The translations under genes and the position numbers were made by a program. A stretch of 64,000 bases of DNA, from the NCBI GenBank assembly GCA_019637795.1, contig JAHBUY010000006.1:1-64000 (forward strand), read 5' to 3'. Positions 53,735 through 61,701 of this stretch are shown in pieces (position 1 is the first letter of the stretch; every line of letters begins with the position of its first letter). Origin of the DNA: a bacterium (GTDB lineage: Bacteria; Desulfobacterota; Binatia; HRBIN30; CADEER01). Below the pieces are notes generated by a model. That model did not search any database. It was not told the origin of the DNA and saw only the letters and a list, made by a program, of their open reading frames with translations.

Positions 53735-54148
53735 TCAGGCCGCCTGGCGATAGAGGAAGCTGATCGGCTTGCGCTGCTCGAGCGGCACCCGCACCCAGGC
53801 CGCGACGACGCCGCGCACCCAGCTCACCTCGAGGCCGAACAGGTGGCAGAGGCGCACGAAAGAGAACGGCCACTCGACGTCGTCGAGCGCGATCCACTCC
53901 AGCGCTTCCTCCACCCGCCGCCGGTGGGCGAGATTGCCGTGGTGGTCGCGAATCTCGACCAGCGCCGACGCCAGCACCGCGGCGGCCAACTTCTTCTCCG
54001 GCGTCCACTGCGTCGCCGCCGGCAACTGCGCCGGCAGCAACTCGCCGCCGGCCATCAGATCGTCGATCACCGCCAGGCCGGCGCTCAGGAACGAGCCGCG
54101 CGGCGCCTCGCTCGCCGGCGATGGAACTGGGCCTCCTGCGATCTCCAT
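53735..54148 (-). CDS. Conserved-looking small cytoplasmic protein, function unknown
   Basis: This 137-residue, acidic-to-neutral protein has no membrane segment. The most conserved-looking part is near residues 80-115 (LEWIALDDVEWPFSFVRLC, then HLFGLEVSWVRG), a pattern I recall in small uncharacterised proteins of related bacteria. AGGAG precedes the ATG by eight bases. It lies between carH and cfa on the same strand, so it is likely controlled by CarH. Confidence 0.65.
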   Translation of the reverse strand: MEIAGGPVPSPASEAPRGSFLSAGLAVIDDLMAGGELLPAQLPAATQWTPEKKLAAAVLASALVEIRDHHGNLAHRRRVEEALEWIALDDVEWPFSFVRLCHLFGLEVSWVRGVVAAWVRVPLEQRKPISFLYRQAA

Positions 54149-54181
54149 GACATGGCTCCTCTCTCGCGGGTCGCCCCGCGC

Positions 54182-55135
54182 TCAGGCCCCGCCGCGCTGG
54201 GCGCGCAGGCGAGCCGTTTCCGTCTCCAGCACCGACATCCGGTCGATGACCACGGCGCGCGTGGCGCCGAGCAGCGCCGCCGCAGCCGCCGCCTGACGGC
54301 CGCCGAGCCAGAGCTCGGTGGTCGCCGGCAGATCGCGCTCCACGCGCCGCACCTCGGCGACGCTCGCCTCGAGGCTCTCGGCGTTCGCCACGCCGAGCCC
54401 GACCACCGCGGCGTGCGACCGTCGCGCCGCCGCCGTCACCTCCGCCGCCGGCAGGTCGACGCCGAGATAGCACAGGCCACAGCCCGCCTCGGCGACGACC
54501 AGTCCCGCCATCAGCAACCCCAGCTCGTGGCGCTCGCCGCTCGCGGTCGCCAGCAGCACCGTCGGCTGTCCCGAACGCCCGCGCGTGCGGAGGACGCCAG
54601 CCAGCACGTTCTGCACGAGACCGGAGACCAGGTGCTCGTCGGCGACCGACAGCCGGCCGTCGCTCCAGCGCTCGCCGACGTCCACCATCAACGGCGCCGC
54701 GACCTGCTCGACGAACGCGCGCGCGCCGAGCGCCATCAACGCGTCGCCGACACAGCGATCGAGCGCCGCCCAGTCGAATCGCTCGAGAGCGTTCACCGCC
54801 TGCGTCAGGATCTCGCTGCTCGCCCCCGTCGCCGTCGCCGACGACCGGCTGGCCGGCTCCGCCGCCCCGACCAGGTCCTGCAGCGCCACCCGACTGAGCC
54901 GCGCCACGTCGCCGATCGCCCGCCCCGAGGACACCGCGCGCCGCAACAGACGCAACTGCGCGACATCCTCGGCGCTGTAGAGCCGCGCCCCGCGCGGCCC
55001 GCGGGTCGGAGCGACCACCCCGTAGCGCCGCTCCCAGGCGCGAATGACGTCGGCCGTCAACCCGGTCAGACGCGACACGGTCCGCAATGGCAATGCGTCG
55101 TGGCCGTTCTCCGACTTCGTCACCGCAGCGTCCAT
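54182..55135 (-). CDS. CarH/LitR-type MerR regulator with B12-binding photoreceptor domain
   Basis: This 317-residue protein has three parts. The N-terminal MerR helix-turn-helix is at about 17-85 (TVSRLTGLTADVIRAWERRY). A helical cap has W157-x9-E167-H168, the W-x9-E-H that CarH proteins use to sense adenosylcobalamin. A Rossmann-like cobalamin domain has H203 in G-E-R-H-E-L-G as candidate lower ligand and L-G-V-D-L-P after it. CarH tetramers bound to adenosylcobalamin repress in the dark and fall apart in light. The ATG at 55135 is chosen for its AGGGGCAGGA; a GTG at 55153 is possible. It is divergent from 55356. Confidence 0.9.
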   Translation of the reverse strand: MDAAVTKSENGHDALPLRTVSRLTGLTADVIRAWERRYGVVAPTRGPRGARLYSAEDVAQLRLLRRAVSSGRAIGDVARLSRVALQDLVGAAEPASRSSATATGASSEILTQAVNALERFDWAALDRCVGDALMALGARAFVEQVAAPLMVDVGERWSDGRLSVADEHLVSGLVQNVLAGVLRTRGRSGQPTVLLATASGERHELGLLMAGLVVAEAGCGLCYLGVDLPAAEVTAAARRSHAAVVGLGVANAESLEASVAEVRRVERDLPATTELWLGGRQAAAAAALLGATRAVVIDRMSVLETETARLRAQRGGA

Positions 55136-55174
55136 TTCCGTCCTGCCCCTCACAGCTCATCCACTAGCCTGCGG

Positions 55175-55283
55175 CGAAACATCTGTCAATCTTTGTCTGT
55201 CTCTGTCACCCTTCTGTTCTCGATAAAGTCAGGTTTAGTCAGGTTCTGACCTTGACCGATTGCAAATGCCGGATAGAGTCGAT
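55175..55283. promoter_or_regulatory. Divergent promoter region with candidate CarH operator repeats
   Basis: GTCAGGTT occurs at 55228 and 55238 (10-base period), followed by CTGACCTTGACC (inverted half-sites) at 55246-55257. The last overlaps a plausible -35 TTGACC (55252) spaced 16 bases from TAGAGT (55274) for the rightward operon. On the carH side TGTC units recur at 55183-55207. Tandem repeats overlapping -35 boxes are how CarH-type repressors are known to work. Confidence 0.5.
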
Positions 55284-55355
55284 CGAGTCGGCGGTAGGGA
55301 GGGCGGCGGGGTGGCGGAAGGCCCGCGGCGTGCCGGCAGCGAGAGTGGAGAGCGA

Positions 55356-55700
55356 ATGAGGGTCGTCGTCAGCGGAACGAGCGGACGCTTCGGGCGTCCC
55401 CTGGTCGGACGGGTGCGCGCGATCGCCGCGGTGCCGTCGCGCCAGCGGCCGCGGGCGCTGGTCGCCGCGTCGGTCATCGGCGTGCATGACGATCGGCAGC
55501 ACCGCAGTGCCTTCACGGCCCACGCCGGCGGCACGCTGGTGCGCGACCGGGTCCGCTATCGCCTGCCGTTCCGTGCCCTCGACGATCTCATCGCCGGGGG
55601 GCCGGCCGCCCGCGACCTGCAGCGTATCTTCGACAACCGGCGCGGCGCCGTCGCCGCGCTCTTCGCCGCGCCGGTGGCAGACACCCAGGAGGCATCGTGA
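55356..55700 (+). CDS. Short SRPBCC-like C-terminal fragment with epimerase-like N-terminus
   Basis: This 114-residue product starts MRVVVSGTSGRFGRPLV, like the NAD-binding start of TIGR01777-type epimerases. From about residue 58 it changes to FTAHAGGTLVRDRVRYRLPF, A-L-D-D-L-I-A-G and L-Q-R-I-F-D-N-R, which is the end of an SRPBCC/cyclase domain. Both parts occur together in full-length proteins of about 450 residues. Here each is cut short, so this is probably a deletion remnant, although it keeps a good GGAG ribosome site. It overlaps the next GTG by four bases. Confidence 0.6.
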   Translation: MRVVVSGTSGRFGRPLVGRVRAIAAVPSRQRPRALVAASVIGVHDDRQHRSAFTAHAGGTLVRDRVRYRLPFRALDDLIAGGPAARDLQRIFDNRRGAVAALFAAPVADTQEAS

Positions 55701-56776
55701 GCTCGCTCATCGCTTCACCGCGGCGCGCGGTCGCGGCGCCGCTCGACGCCCTCGTCCGCGCCGCCGTCGCCATCGGCGAATCCGGCCTGGTGCCCGATCC
55801 GCTCGCCCGTTTCGCCATCCGCCGCCTGTGCGCCGAGCGCCTGCGCGACGAGGGCCGGCGCGCCGACGGCGACGGCCATCGCGACGTCCTGCGCAGCCTG
55901 CGCCACGGACCGCTCGCCCTGCACGTCGACGCCGCCAACGCGCAGCACTACGAGCTGCCGCCGGCCTTCTTCGAGCGCGTGCTCGGGGCGCGGCGGAAGT
56001 ACAGTTGCGCGCTATGGAGCGACGGCATCGAGAACCTCGACCACGCCGAGGAGGCGATGCTCGACCTGAGCTGCCGCCGCGCCGGGCTCGAGGACGGGAT
56101 GCGCGTCCTCGACCTCGGCTGCGGCTGGGGCTCGCTGACCGAGTGGATCACCGAGCGCTACCCGCGCTGCCGCGTCGTCGCGGTGTCCAACTCGCGGCCG
56201 CAGGGGGAGTTCCTGCGGGCCCTGCTGGCGCGCCGCGGCCGCGGCGACGTCGCGGTGGTGACCGCCGACGTCAACGACTTCGATCCGGGCGCCCGCTTCG
56301 ACCGCATCCTCTCGATCGAGATGTTCGAGCACCTGCGCAACTACCAGGAGCTGCTGCGCCGGGCCGCCTCCTGGCTGGCGCCCGGCGGCCGCCTGTTCGT
56401 CCACGTCTTCGCCCACCGCGCCTACGTCTATCCCTTCGAGCCGGCTGGCGCCGGCGACTGGATGGCCCGCACCTTCTTCACCGGCGGACTGATGCCGTCG
56501 CACGATCTGTTCGCCCACTTCCAGGACGATCTCCGCCTCGAGGACCAGTGGTGGCTGCCGGGCTGGCACTACCAGCGCACCAGCAACGCCTGGCTGCGCC
56601 GACTCGACGCGCAGCGCGATGCCGTGCGCCAGCTCTTCGCCGCCACCTACGGCGCGGGGGAGGCGCGCCGCTGGCTGGCGCGCTGGCGTCTCTTCTTCCT
56701 CGCCTGCGCCGAGCTCTTCGGGTATCGCCGCGGCCGCGAGTGGGGGGTGTCGCACCATCGTTTCGCGCCGCGGTGA
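55697..56776 (+). CDS. Cfa-like SAM-dependent methyltransferase
   Basis: This 359-residue class I methyltransferase starts with GTG. SAM motif I is VLDLGCGWGSLTEWI; A-Q-H-Y-E-L-P-P-A-F-F, K-Y-S-C-A-L-W and SIEMFEHLRNYQELL mark the Cfa / coclaurine-N-methyltransferase-like branch. It differs from the Cfa at 52373-53623 and lacks its N-terminal lipid domain. It probably methylates a fatty acyl chain or small molecule in the same light-induced program. Coupled to the fragment upstream. Confidence 0.85.
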   Translation: MSSLIASPRRAVAAPLDALVRAAVAIGESGLVPDPLARFAIRRLCAERLRDEGRRADGDGHRDVLRSLRHGPLALHVDAANAQHYELPPAFFERVLGARRKYSCALWSDGIENLDHAEEAMLDLSCRRAGLEDGMRVLDLGCGWGSLTEWITERYPRCRVVAVSNSRPQGEFLRALLARRGRGDVAVVTADVNDFDPGARFDRILSIEMFEHLRNYQELLRRAASWLAPGGRLFVHVFAHRAYVYPFEPAGAGDWMARTFFTGGLMPSHDLFAHFQDDLRLEDQWWLPGWHYQRTSNAWLRRLDAQRDAVRQLFAATYGAGEARRWLARWRLFFLACAELFGYRRGREWGVSHHRFAPR

Positions 56777-56845
56777 GGCGGGCGACCGCGACGCCGCCCG
56801 CCGCCCGTTGAGTCCGCCGCCGCATTCGGCATATGCACTCGCCGC

Positions 56846-57901
56846 ATGTCGCGCGATCCGGTCCTCGAACGCTGTGCGCTGGCGGCGCTGGCGGCCGGGC
56901 GGGCCATTCGCGACGCGGTGCACGCGATGCCGCCCGCGGCGCGCGGGCACCCAGCGCCGGCGGCGCTGAAACCGGGGGAACAGATCGTCCTCGCGGTGGA
57001 TGCCGCCGCCGAGGCGATCGGCCTGGCGCACCTCGAGCGGTTGAGCGCCGAGATCGGCTGTCCGATCGCGCTGCTGGCCGATGCCGCGCGCGGCGCGCTG
57101 CTCACCGTCGGTTCGCGTGGGGGCGGCGAGCGGATCTACGCCATGCTCGACGCCGTCGACGGCACGATCAAGGTCGGCGGTCTCGGCAACGCCGCCGACG
57201 GCAGCGCGGTGCGCGTCGCCAACGACGGCGGCTGGGGCGTCGGCTTCGCCTGCACGGCGCCGACCCGCGCCGCACTCGACGCGCTCACCCTCGGCGACTT
57301 CGCCGTCGCCGTCGTGGTGGACGGCAACCCCACCCGGGTGCGCGTCCATCCGCACGAGGTGGTGGCGCTGCCGGACGACGCCGGCCCTGCGGCGTACGAC
57401 CTGTCGGACCGCCCGGCGGTGCGCGCCGCCCTGCGCCGCGCGCCGCGGGTGTTCACGTCGACGCAGACGACGCTGGCGCAGGCGGTGGTCTACCTCGACG
57501 GCTTCCAGGCCTTCGACCGCCAGTCGGCGCTGGCCGGCGACGAAGCGTTGATCGTCGAGCTCTACCGCCGCCTGCTCAACCGCCACGAGGGCGGCGCCTT
57601 CGACGTCTGGCGCCAGTACGGCAACCTCAGCGCCCTGCTGCGCCTGCTGCTCGGCTGGCGCGGCGACCGGCCCTGGATCGAGTCGCAGGGCGGCGGCTTC
57701 GTGGTGGTGAACGAGAACCTGGCCAACCTGGTTCCGGCGGTGCCGCTGATCCTCGCCGCCGGCGGCTGCTCGGTCGACTTCACCGGCCGCCCGCTCGCCG
57801 AGCGGCGCCTGGTCGATGGCCGCGCCAGCGTCATCCACGCCGCCAACGAAGTGCTCTGCGCGCGGCTGCTCGCCATCGTCGGCGCCGCCGCCGGAGCCTG
57901 A
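56846..57901 (+). CDS. Inositol-monophosphatase-like protein
   Basis: This 351-residue protein has a recognisable metal motif near residue 100 (A-M-L-D-A-V-D-G-T-I), matching the D-P-x-D-G-T of the IMPase/FBPase superfamily with Ala for Pro. A C-terminal region with G-G-C-S-V-D-F-T-G-R-P-L also fits. The other N-terminal acidic motif (W-x-I-D-P) is unclear, so substrate and even activity are uncertain. It lies five bases upstream of the MFS gene start and is probably co-transcribed. Confidence 0.65.
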   Translation: MSRDPVLERCALAALAAGRAIRDAVHAMPPAARGHPAPAALKPGEQIVLAVDAAAEAIGLAHLERLSAEIGCPIALLADAARGALLTVGSRGGGERIYAMLDAVDGTIKVGGLGNAADGSAVRVANDGGWGVGFACTAPTRAALDALTLGDFAVAVVVDGNPTRVRVHPHEVVALPDDAGPAAYDLSDRPAVRAALRRAPRVFTSTQTTLAQAVVYLDGFQAFDRQSALAGDEALIVELYRRLLNRHEGGAFDVWRQYGNLSALLRLLLGWRGDRPWIESQGGGFVVVNENLANLVPAVPLILAAGGCSVDFTGRPLAERRLVDGRASVIHAANEVLCARLLAIVGAAAGA

Positions 57902-57905
57902 GGCG

Positions 57906-59201
57906 ATGCCGCCCGCCGCGCGCGCGCCGCTCTTCTACGGCTGGTACGTCCTCGCCGCCAGCGTGGTGATCGAGCTCTTCGGGCTCGGCTTCGGCATCTT
58001 CGCCATCACCACCGTCTACCCGTACATCATCGACGCCTTTCCCGATTGGTCGCGCAGCACGGTATTCCTGCCGACGTCGCTGATCATCCTGATCGTCGGC
58101 CTGATGAGCCCGCTGACCGGCTGGTTGCTCGACCGCTACCCGATCCGCTGGCTGTTCACCGTCGGCATCGTCGTCCAGGGCGTCGCGCTCTACCTGTTCG
58201 CGCACGTGCAGACGCCGGCGCAGTACGTCGGCAGCTCGCTCCTCCTCGGGCTCGGCATGTCGGGGGTGACCATCCTCCCCAATCAGGTGCTGGTCTCGCG
58301 CTGGTTCCACGCCCGCGTCGGCCTGGTCAACGGCATCGTCCTCGCCGCCACCGCGCTCGGCGCCGCCCTGGCGCCGGCGTTGATCACCCGCCTGATCGAA
58401 GCGCTCGACTGGCGCCGGGCGTTCATGATCATGGCCGCGATCGCCAGCCTGCCGCCGCTGGCGGTGGTGCTGCTGGTCGTCCGCGGCCGGCCCGAGGAGA
58501 TGGGCCTGCAGCCCTACGGCAGCGACCGGCCGGCGGCAACGGCGAGGCCGGCGCCGCTGACGGGCATCGCGCTCGCGGACGCCATCCGCCTGCCGGTGTT
58601 CTGGGTGTTCGCCGCCGCCATCTTCCTCGGCGGCATGCCCTGCTACGCGTTCAACAAGCACATCCTCGTGTTCCTGAAGGAGCTCGGGTTCGATCCGGTC
58701 AGCGCCGCGGACCACAAGAGCTTCTTCTTCTTCGTCTCCGCCTGCGCGCGCCTGGTGTTCGGCGCCCTCGCCGACCGGATGGACCGTCGCAACCTGCTGC
58801 TCGCCGAGATCGTGCTGATCGCCGCCGGCTTCCCGATCCTCTTCCTGGTGCCGGCTCACCCGCAGGTGCTCGTCCCGGCGCTCCTCCTCTTCGGCGCCGG
58901 CTACGGCGGCCTGCTGCCCTCGATTCCCATCCTCTCCGTCCACTATTTCGGCCGCCGCCACCTCGGCGCCATCCTCGGCGCCTACAAGGTCAGCTACGAC
59001 CTCGCCGCCGCCGGCGCGCCGCTGTTCACGGCGATGCTCTACGATCACTACGGATCGTACGCCGTGGCCATGGTGGCGCTGACCGCGATGGCATGGCTCG
59101 CCGCCGCGTTGGTGGCGGTCGCGCTGCCGCACCAGATCCGCGCCGGCGCGATCGACGCCGTCCGTCGCGCCGACGCGACGGACGCGATCCCCGGTGGCTG
59201 A
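57906..59201 (+). CDS. MFS transporter, monocarboxylate/oxalate-formate antiporter type
   Basis: This 431-residue protein has 12 hydrophobic helices. The opening F-Y-G-W-Y-V-L-A-A-S-V-V and the helix 1-2 region (YPYIIDAFPDWSRSTVFLP) match the bacterial members of the monocarboxylate porter / oxalate:formate antiporter branch. It probably moves an organic acid across the inner membrane. It sits directly after the phosphatase-like gene with GAGG before its ATG. Confidence 0.88.
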   Translation: MPPAARAPLFYGWYVLAASVVIELFGLGFGIFAITTVYPYIIDAFPDWSRSTVFLPTSLIILIVGLMSPLTGWLLDRYPIRWLFTVGIVVQGVALYLFAHVQTPAQYVGSSLLLGLGMSGVTILPNQVLVSRWFHARVGLVNGIVLAATALGAALAPALITRLIEALDWRRAFMIMAAIASLPPLAVVLLVVRGRPEEMGLQPYGSDRPAATARPAPLTGIALADAIRLPVFWVFAAAIFLGGMPCYAFNKHILVFLKELGFDPVSAADHKSFFFFVSACARLVFGALADRMDRRNLLLAEIVLIAAGFPILFLVPAHPQVLVPALLLFGAGYGGLLPSIPILSVHYFGRRHLGAILGAYKVSYDLAAAGAPLFTAMLYDHYGSYAVAMVALTAMAWLAAALVAVALPHQIRAGAIDAVRRADATDAIPGG

Positions 59202-59356
59202 CGGGCTACCGGCCCGCTCGGTCACTGCCAGCGTTCGCGGCAGCGTGGCGCGCGGAGCGTCCGCGAGGCGGCGCCCCCCACGGCGGCACGCCCCTGCCGG
59301 CCGCGGTTACGGACATGGCGGCGAAGCGCTGGCCGATCGATCTTCGGGACCTCCCC

Positions 59357-59752
59357 TCATCGCTCGCGCACACTCACCGTCCCCAGCTTCAGCCCCGGCA
59401 CGCGCTGAAAGTGGTCGCGATTTCGCGTCAGCAGGGTTCCGCGATGCACGAGAACGATCCCGGCGATCAGGCTATCCCCCATGCCGATCGCCTTCCCCTG
59501 CCGCTCCAGGGTGCGTCGCACCAGCGCCGCCCGGTCGGCGGCGGCCGCGTCGAGCGGGAGCGTGGGCAGGGCGGCGAGCAACTCGGCGATCATCTTCTCC
59601 TGGCGGGGCGTCCGCGCGCCCGCCAGCAATTCGAAGCGGGTGACGGCAGTGGTGCGCAGCGCCGCGTGCTCGATCTCGAGCGCGATCCGATCGGCGACCG
59701 GATTGGCGTCCGAGAGAAAGTCGATGAGCACATCGGTGTCGGCGATCATCAT
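59357..59752 (-). CDS. vapC: VapC-type PIN-domain toxin
   Basis: This 131-residue PIN-domain ribonuclease has acidic residues D5 (IADTDVLIDFL), E41 (TRFELLAGA) and D93 (GMGDSLIAG) in place, with a last one in N-R-D-H-F. It is predicted to cleave tRNA or other RNA when free of antitoxin. The ATG overlaps the vapB stop by four bases, the normal arrangement. Expression is controlled by the VapBC complex at the palindrome at 60007-60020. Confidence 0.93.
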   Translation of the reverse strand: MMIADTDVLIDFLSDANPVADRIALEIEHAALRTTAVTRFELLAGARTPRQEKMIAELLAALPTLPLDAAAADRAALVRRTLERQGKAIGMGDSLIAGIVLVHRGTLLTRNRDHFQRVPGLKLGTVSVRER

Positions 59753-59988
59753 CGCCACGACCCTCGGATGCTCGCCGCCGCCTCGCGCAGCCGCTTCGCG
59801 TCCTTCTCGTCCAGCACGCCGCGCAACAGGAGCGCTCGCCGGCGCGTATCGTCCGCCCGCGCATGCGCGTCGAGGTAGAGCTCGAGCGCCTCCTGGACCA
59901 GGTTCGAGAAGCCCTTTTCCCCCCGCCGCGCCGCCAACTCGAGCAACCGGGCGCGCTGCTCCTGCCGGATCTCGATCGTCGTCCTCAT
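59749..59988 (-). CDS. vapB: VapB-type ribbon-helix-helix antitoxin
   Basis: This 79-residue protein starts M-R-T-T-I-E-I-R-Q-E-Q and continues with a ribbon-helix-helix segment (KGFSNLVQEALELYLDAH), then a charged tail (RGVLDEKDAKRLREAA) that would wrap VapC. It neutralises the toxin and represses its own operon. First gene of the pair. Confidence 0.9.
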   Translation of the reverse strand: MRTTIEIRQEQRARLLELAARRGEKGFSNLVQEALELYLDAHARADDTRRRALLLRGVLDEKDAKRLREAAASIRGSWR

Positions 59989-60006
59989 GTTCGGACCGTG
60001 ACATGC

Positions 60007-60020
60007 ATGTGCATGCACAT
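60007..60020. promoter_or_regulatory. Palindromic operator for vapBC
   Basis: ATGTGCATGCACAT is a perfect 14-bp palindrome 19 bases upstream of the vapB ATG. A second, shorter ATGCAT palindrome overlaps it at 60003-60008. This is the expected binding site type for a ribbon-helix-helix antitoxin. Confidence 0.65.
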
Positions 60021-60095
60021 CAAGATGAAGCGGATCAGGATTCGCCGCAGCGCCCCTCCGCCCATCGACACGGCGCCGCCGCCACGCGCGGGCGG

Positions 60096-61034
60096 CTACG
60101 GGCGCGGGTCGAGCACCGCCAGGAGGTCGTGGAGAACGCGGTTGACCGGCGTCGGCACGCCGTGGCGGGCGGCGGCGCGCAGCACGGCGCCGTTGAGCGC
60201 GTCGTACTCCAGGCGGCGGCCGCGCTGGCGGTCCTGGAGCATCGAGGTCTTGAGCGCCGCCAGCTCCTCGGCGCTGTGGCGGAGCGACGCGTCGACCCGC
60301 GCCGCCGCGAGCGGCACGCCGTTGGCCTGCGCCACGGCGACCACTTCCAGCATCGCCGCCCGCACCAACGCCCGCCCGTCCGCGTCCGCCAGCAGCGCGC
60401 CGACCGTGCGTTGGGTGACGGCGGTGGTGGCGTTGAACGCGGCGTTCCAGGCCAGCTTGTCCCACAGCATCACGGCGATGTGACGCGAGGCGCGGTGGTC
60501 GACGCCGGCGGCGGCGAACAACGCCTCCAGGCGGGCGACGCGGGCGCTCGGGCGGCCGTCGAGCTCGCCGAAGATGATGCGCCCGCCGGAGTCGAGCTGG
60601 ACGACGCCCGGCGCCACCAGCTCGGCGCCGATGTGCGTCAGACCGCCGAGCAGCGGCGGCAGGTCGAGCGCGGCCGCGAGCCGGGCCTCGTTCTCGATGC
60701 CGTTCTGCAGCGAGAGCACGATGGTGTCGGGACCGACCACCGGCCGCAGCGCCGCCGCCGCGGCATCGGTGTCGTACGACTTCACGCACACCAGGACGAC
60801 GCTGCGCGGCCCCGCCTCGGCGGGCGTGGCGACCGCCCGCAGCGGGGCGACGCGCTCGACGCCGCGCGCCGATGCGATGCGCAGGCCGTCGCGGCGCAAC
60901 GCCTCGAGGGTGGCCCCGCGGGCGACGAACACGACGTCGACGCCGGCCTGCGCCAGGCGGCCGCCGAAGAAGACGCCCAGCGCCCCGCTGCCCATCACCA
61001 GCACCCGCTCCCGCGTGCGCCCGTCGTCCTTCAT
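60096..61034 (-). CDS. 2-dehydropantoate 2-reductase-like (PanE/ApbA family)
   Basis: This 312-residue protein has an N-terminal NADP-binding Rossmann fold (VLVMGSGALGVFFGGRLAQ), V-K-S-Y-D-T-D, S-L-Q-N-G-I-x-N-E, and a C-terminal helical domain with W-D-K-L-A-W-N-A-A-F-N carrying the catalytic Lys. It reduces ketopantoate to pantoate for CoA synthesis or a related 2-oxo acid; paralogues with other substrates are common. Single gene, divergent from the DUF1614 gene. Confidence 0.88.
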   Translation of the reverse strand: MKDDGRTRERVLVMGSGALGVFFGGRLAQAGVDVVFVARGATLEALRRDGLRIASARGVERVAPLRAVATPAEAGPRSVVLVCVKSYDTDAAAAALRPVVGPDTIVLSLQNGIENEARLAAALDLPPLLGGLTHIGAELVAPGVVQLDSGGRIIFGELDGRPSARVARLEALFAAAGVDHRASRHIAVMLWDKLAWNAAFNATTAVTQRTVGALLADADGRALVRAAMLEVVAVAQANGVPLAAARVDASLRHSAEELAALKTSMLQDRQRGRRLEYDALNGAVLRAAARHGVPTPVNRVLHDLLAVLDPRP

Positions 61035-61083
61035 GGCTGGCCAGTGCTACAGTCGCGCGTCACGCCTGCAGAGGTAGCGCGGA

Positions 61084-61701
61084 ATGCCGATCCAGTCACC
61101 CGAACGCTCGCCGATCCTGATCCTGTTCACCCTGGCCCTCGCCCTGACGGTCGTGCTGCTCGAGATCGGGGCCATCGCCTACGCCTACGAGCGCATCGGC
61201 ATCGACTCCCGCTACCTGATCAGCCTCCTCGCCCTGTCGCTCATGGGCAGCGGGCTCAACCTGCCGCTGGCGCGCTACGGCGATCCCGACGAGGCGGGCC
61301 GGCCGGCGAACCTGCTGGCCATCAACGTCGGCGGCGCGCTCATCCCGACGGGACTCTCGCTCTACCTGCTGGCGCGCGGCGCGGCGCCGCCGATCGCGCT
61401 CCTCGCCGTGGCGCTGGTGGCGCTGGTGGTGCACCGCATCGCCCGGCCGCTGCCGGGGATCGGCATCGCGGTGCCGGTCATCGTGCCGCCGTTGATTGCC
61501 GCGTGCGGCGGCCTGCTCCTGGCCCCGCACGCGGCACCGGCCGTCGCCTACGTCGCCGGCTCGCTCGGCACGCTGATCGGCGCCGACCTGACGCACCTCG
61601 GCACGCTGCGGCGGCTGGGCGGACCGGTGGCCTCGATCGGCGGCGCCGGCACCTTCGACGGCATCTTCGTCACCGGCATCCTCGCCGTGCTCCTCGCCTG
61701 A
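61084..61701 (+). CDS. DUF1614 membrane protein
   Basis: This 205-residue protein has about 6-7 transmembrane helices. The family features are visible: I-D-S-R-Y-L near residue 40, G-S-x-L-N-L-P-L-A, N-V-G-G-A-L-I-P, and G-A-D-L-T-H-L with G-G-A-G-T-F-D-G-I-F at the end. Function unknown. The conserved D-L and D-G-I-F residues in the last helices suggest a transporter or membrane enzyme. Its stop overlaps the rhomboid start (TGATG). Confidence 0.88.
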   Translation: MPIQSPERSPILILFTLALALTVVLLEIGAIAYAYERIGIDSRYLISLLALSLMGSGLNLPLARYGDPDEAGRPANLLAINVGGALIPTGLSLYLLARGAAPPIALLAVALVALVVHRIARPLPGIGIAVPVIVPPLIAACGGLLLAPHAAPAVAYVAGSLGTLIGADLTHLGTLRRLGGPVASIGGAGTFDGIFVTGILAVLLA

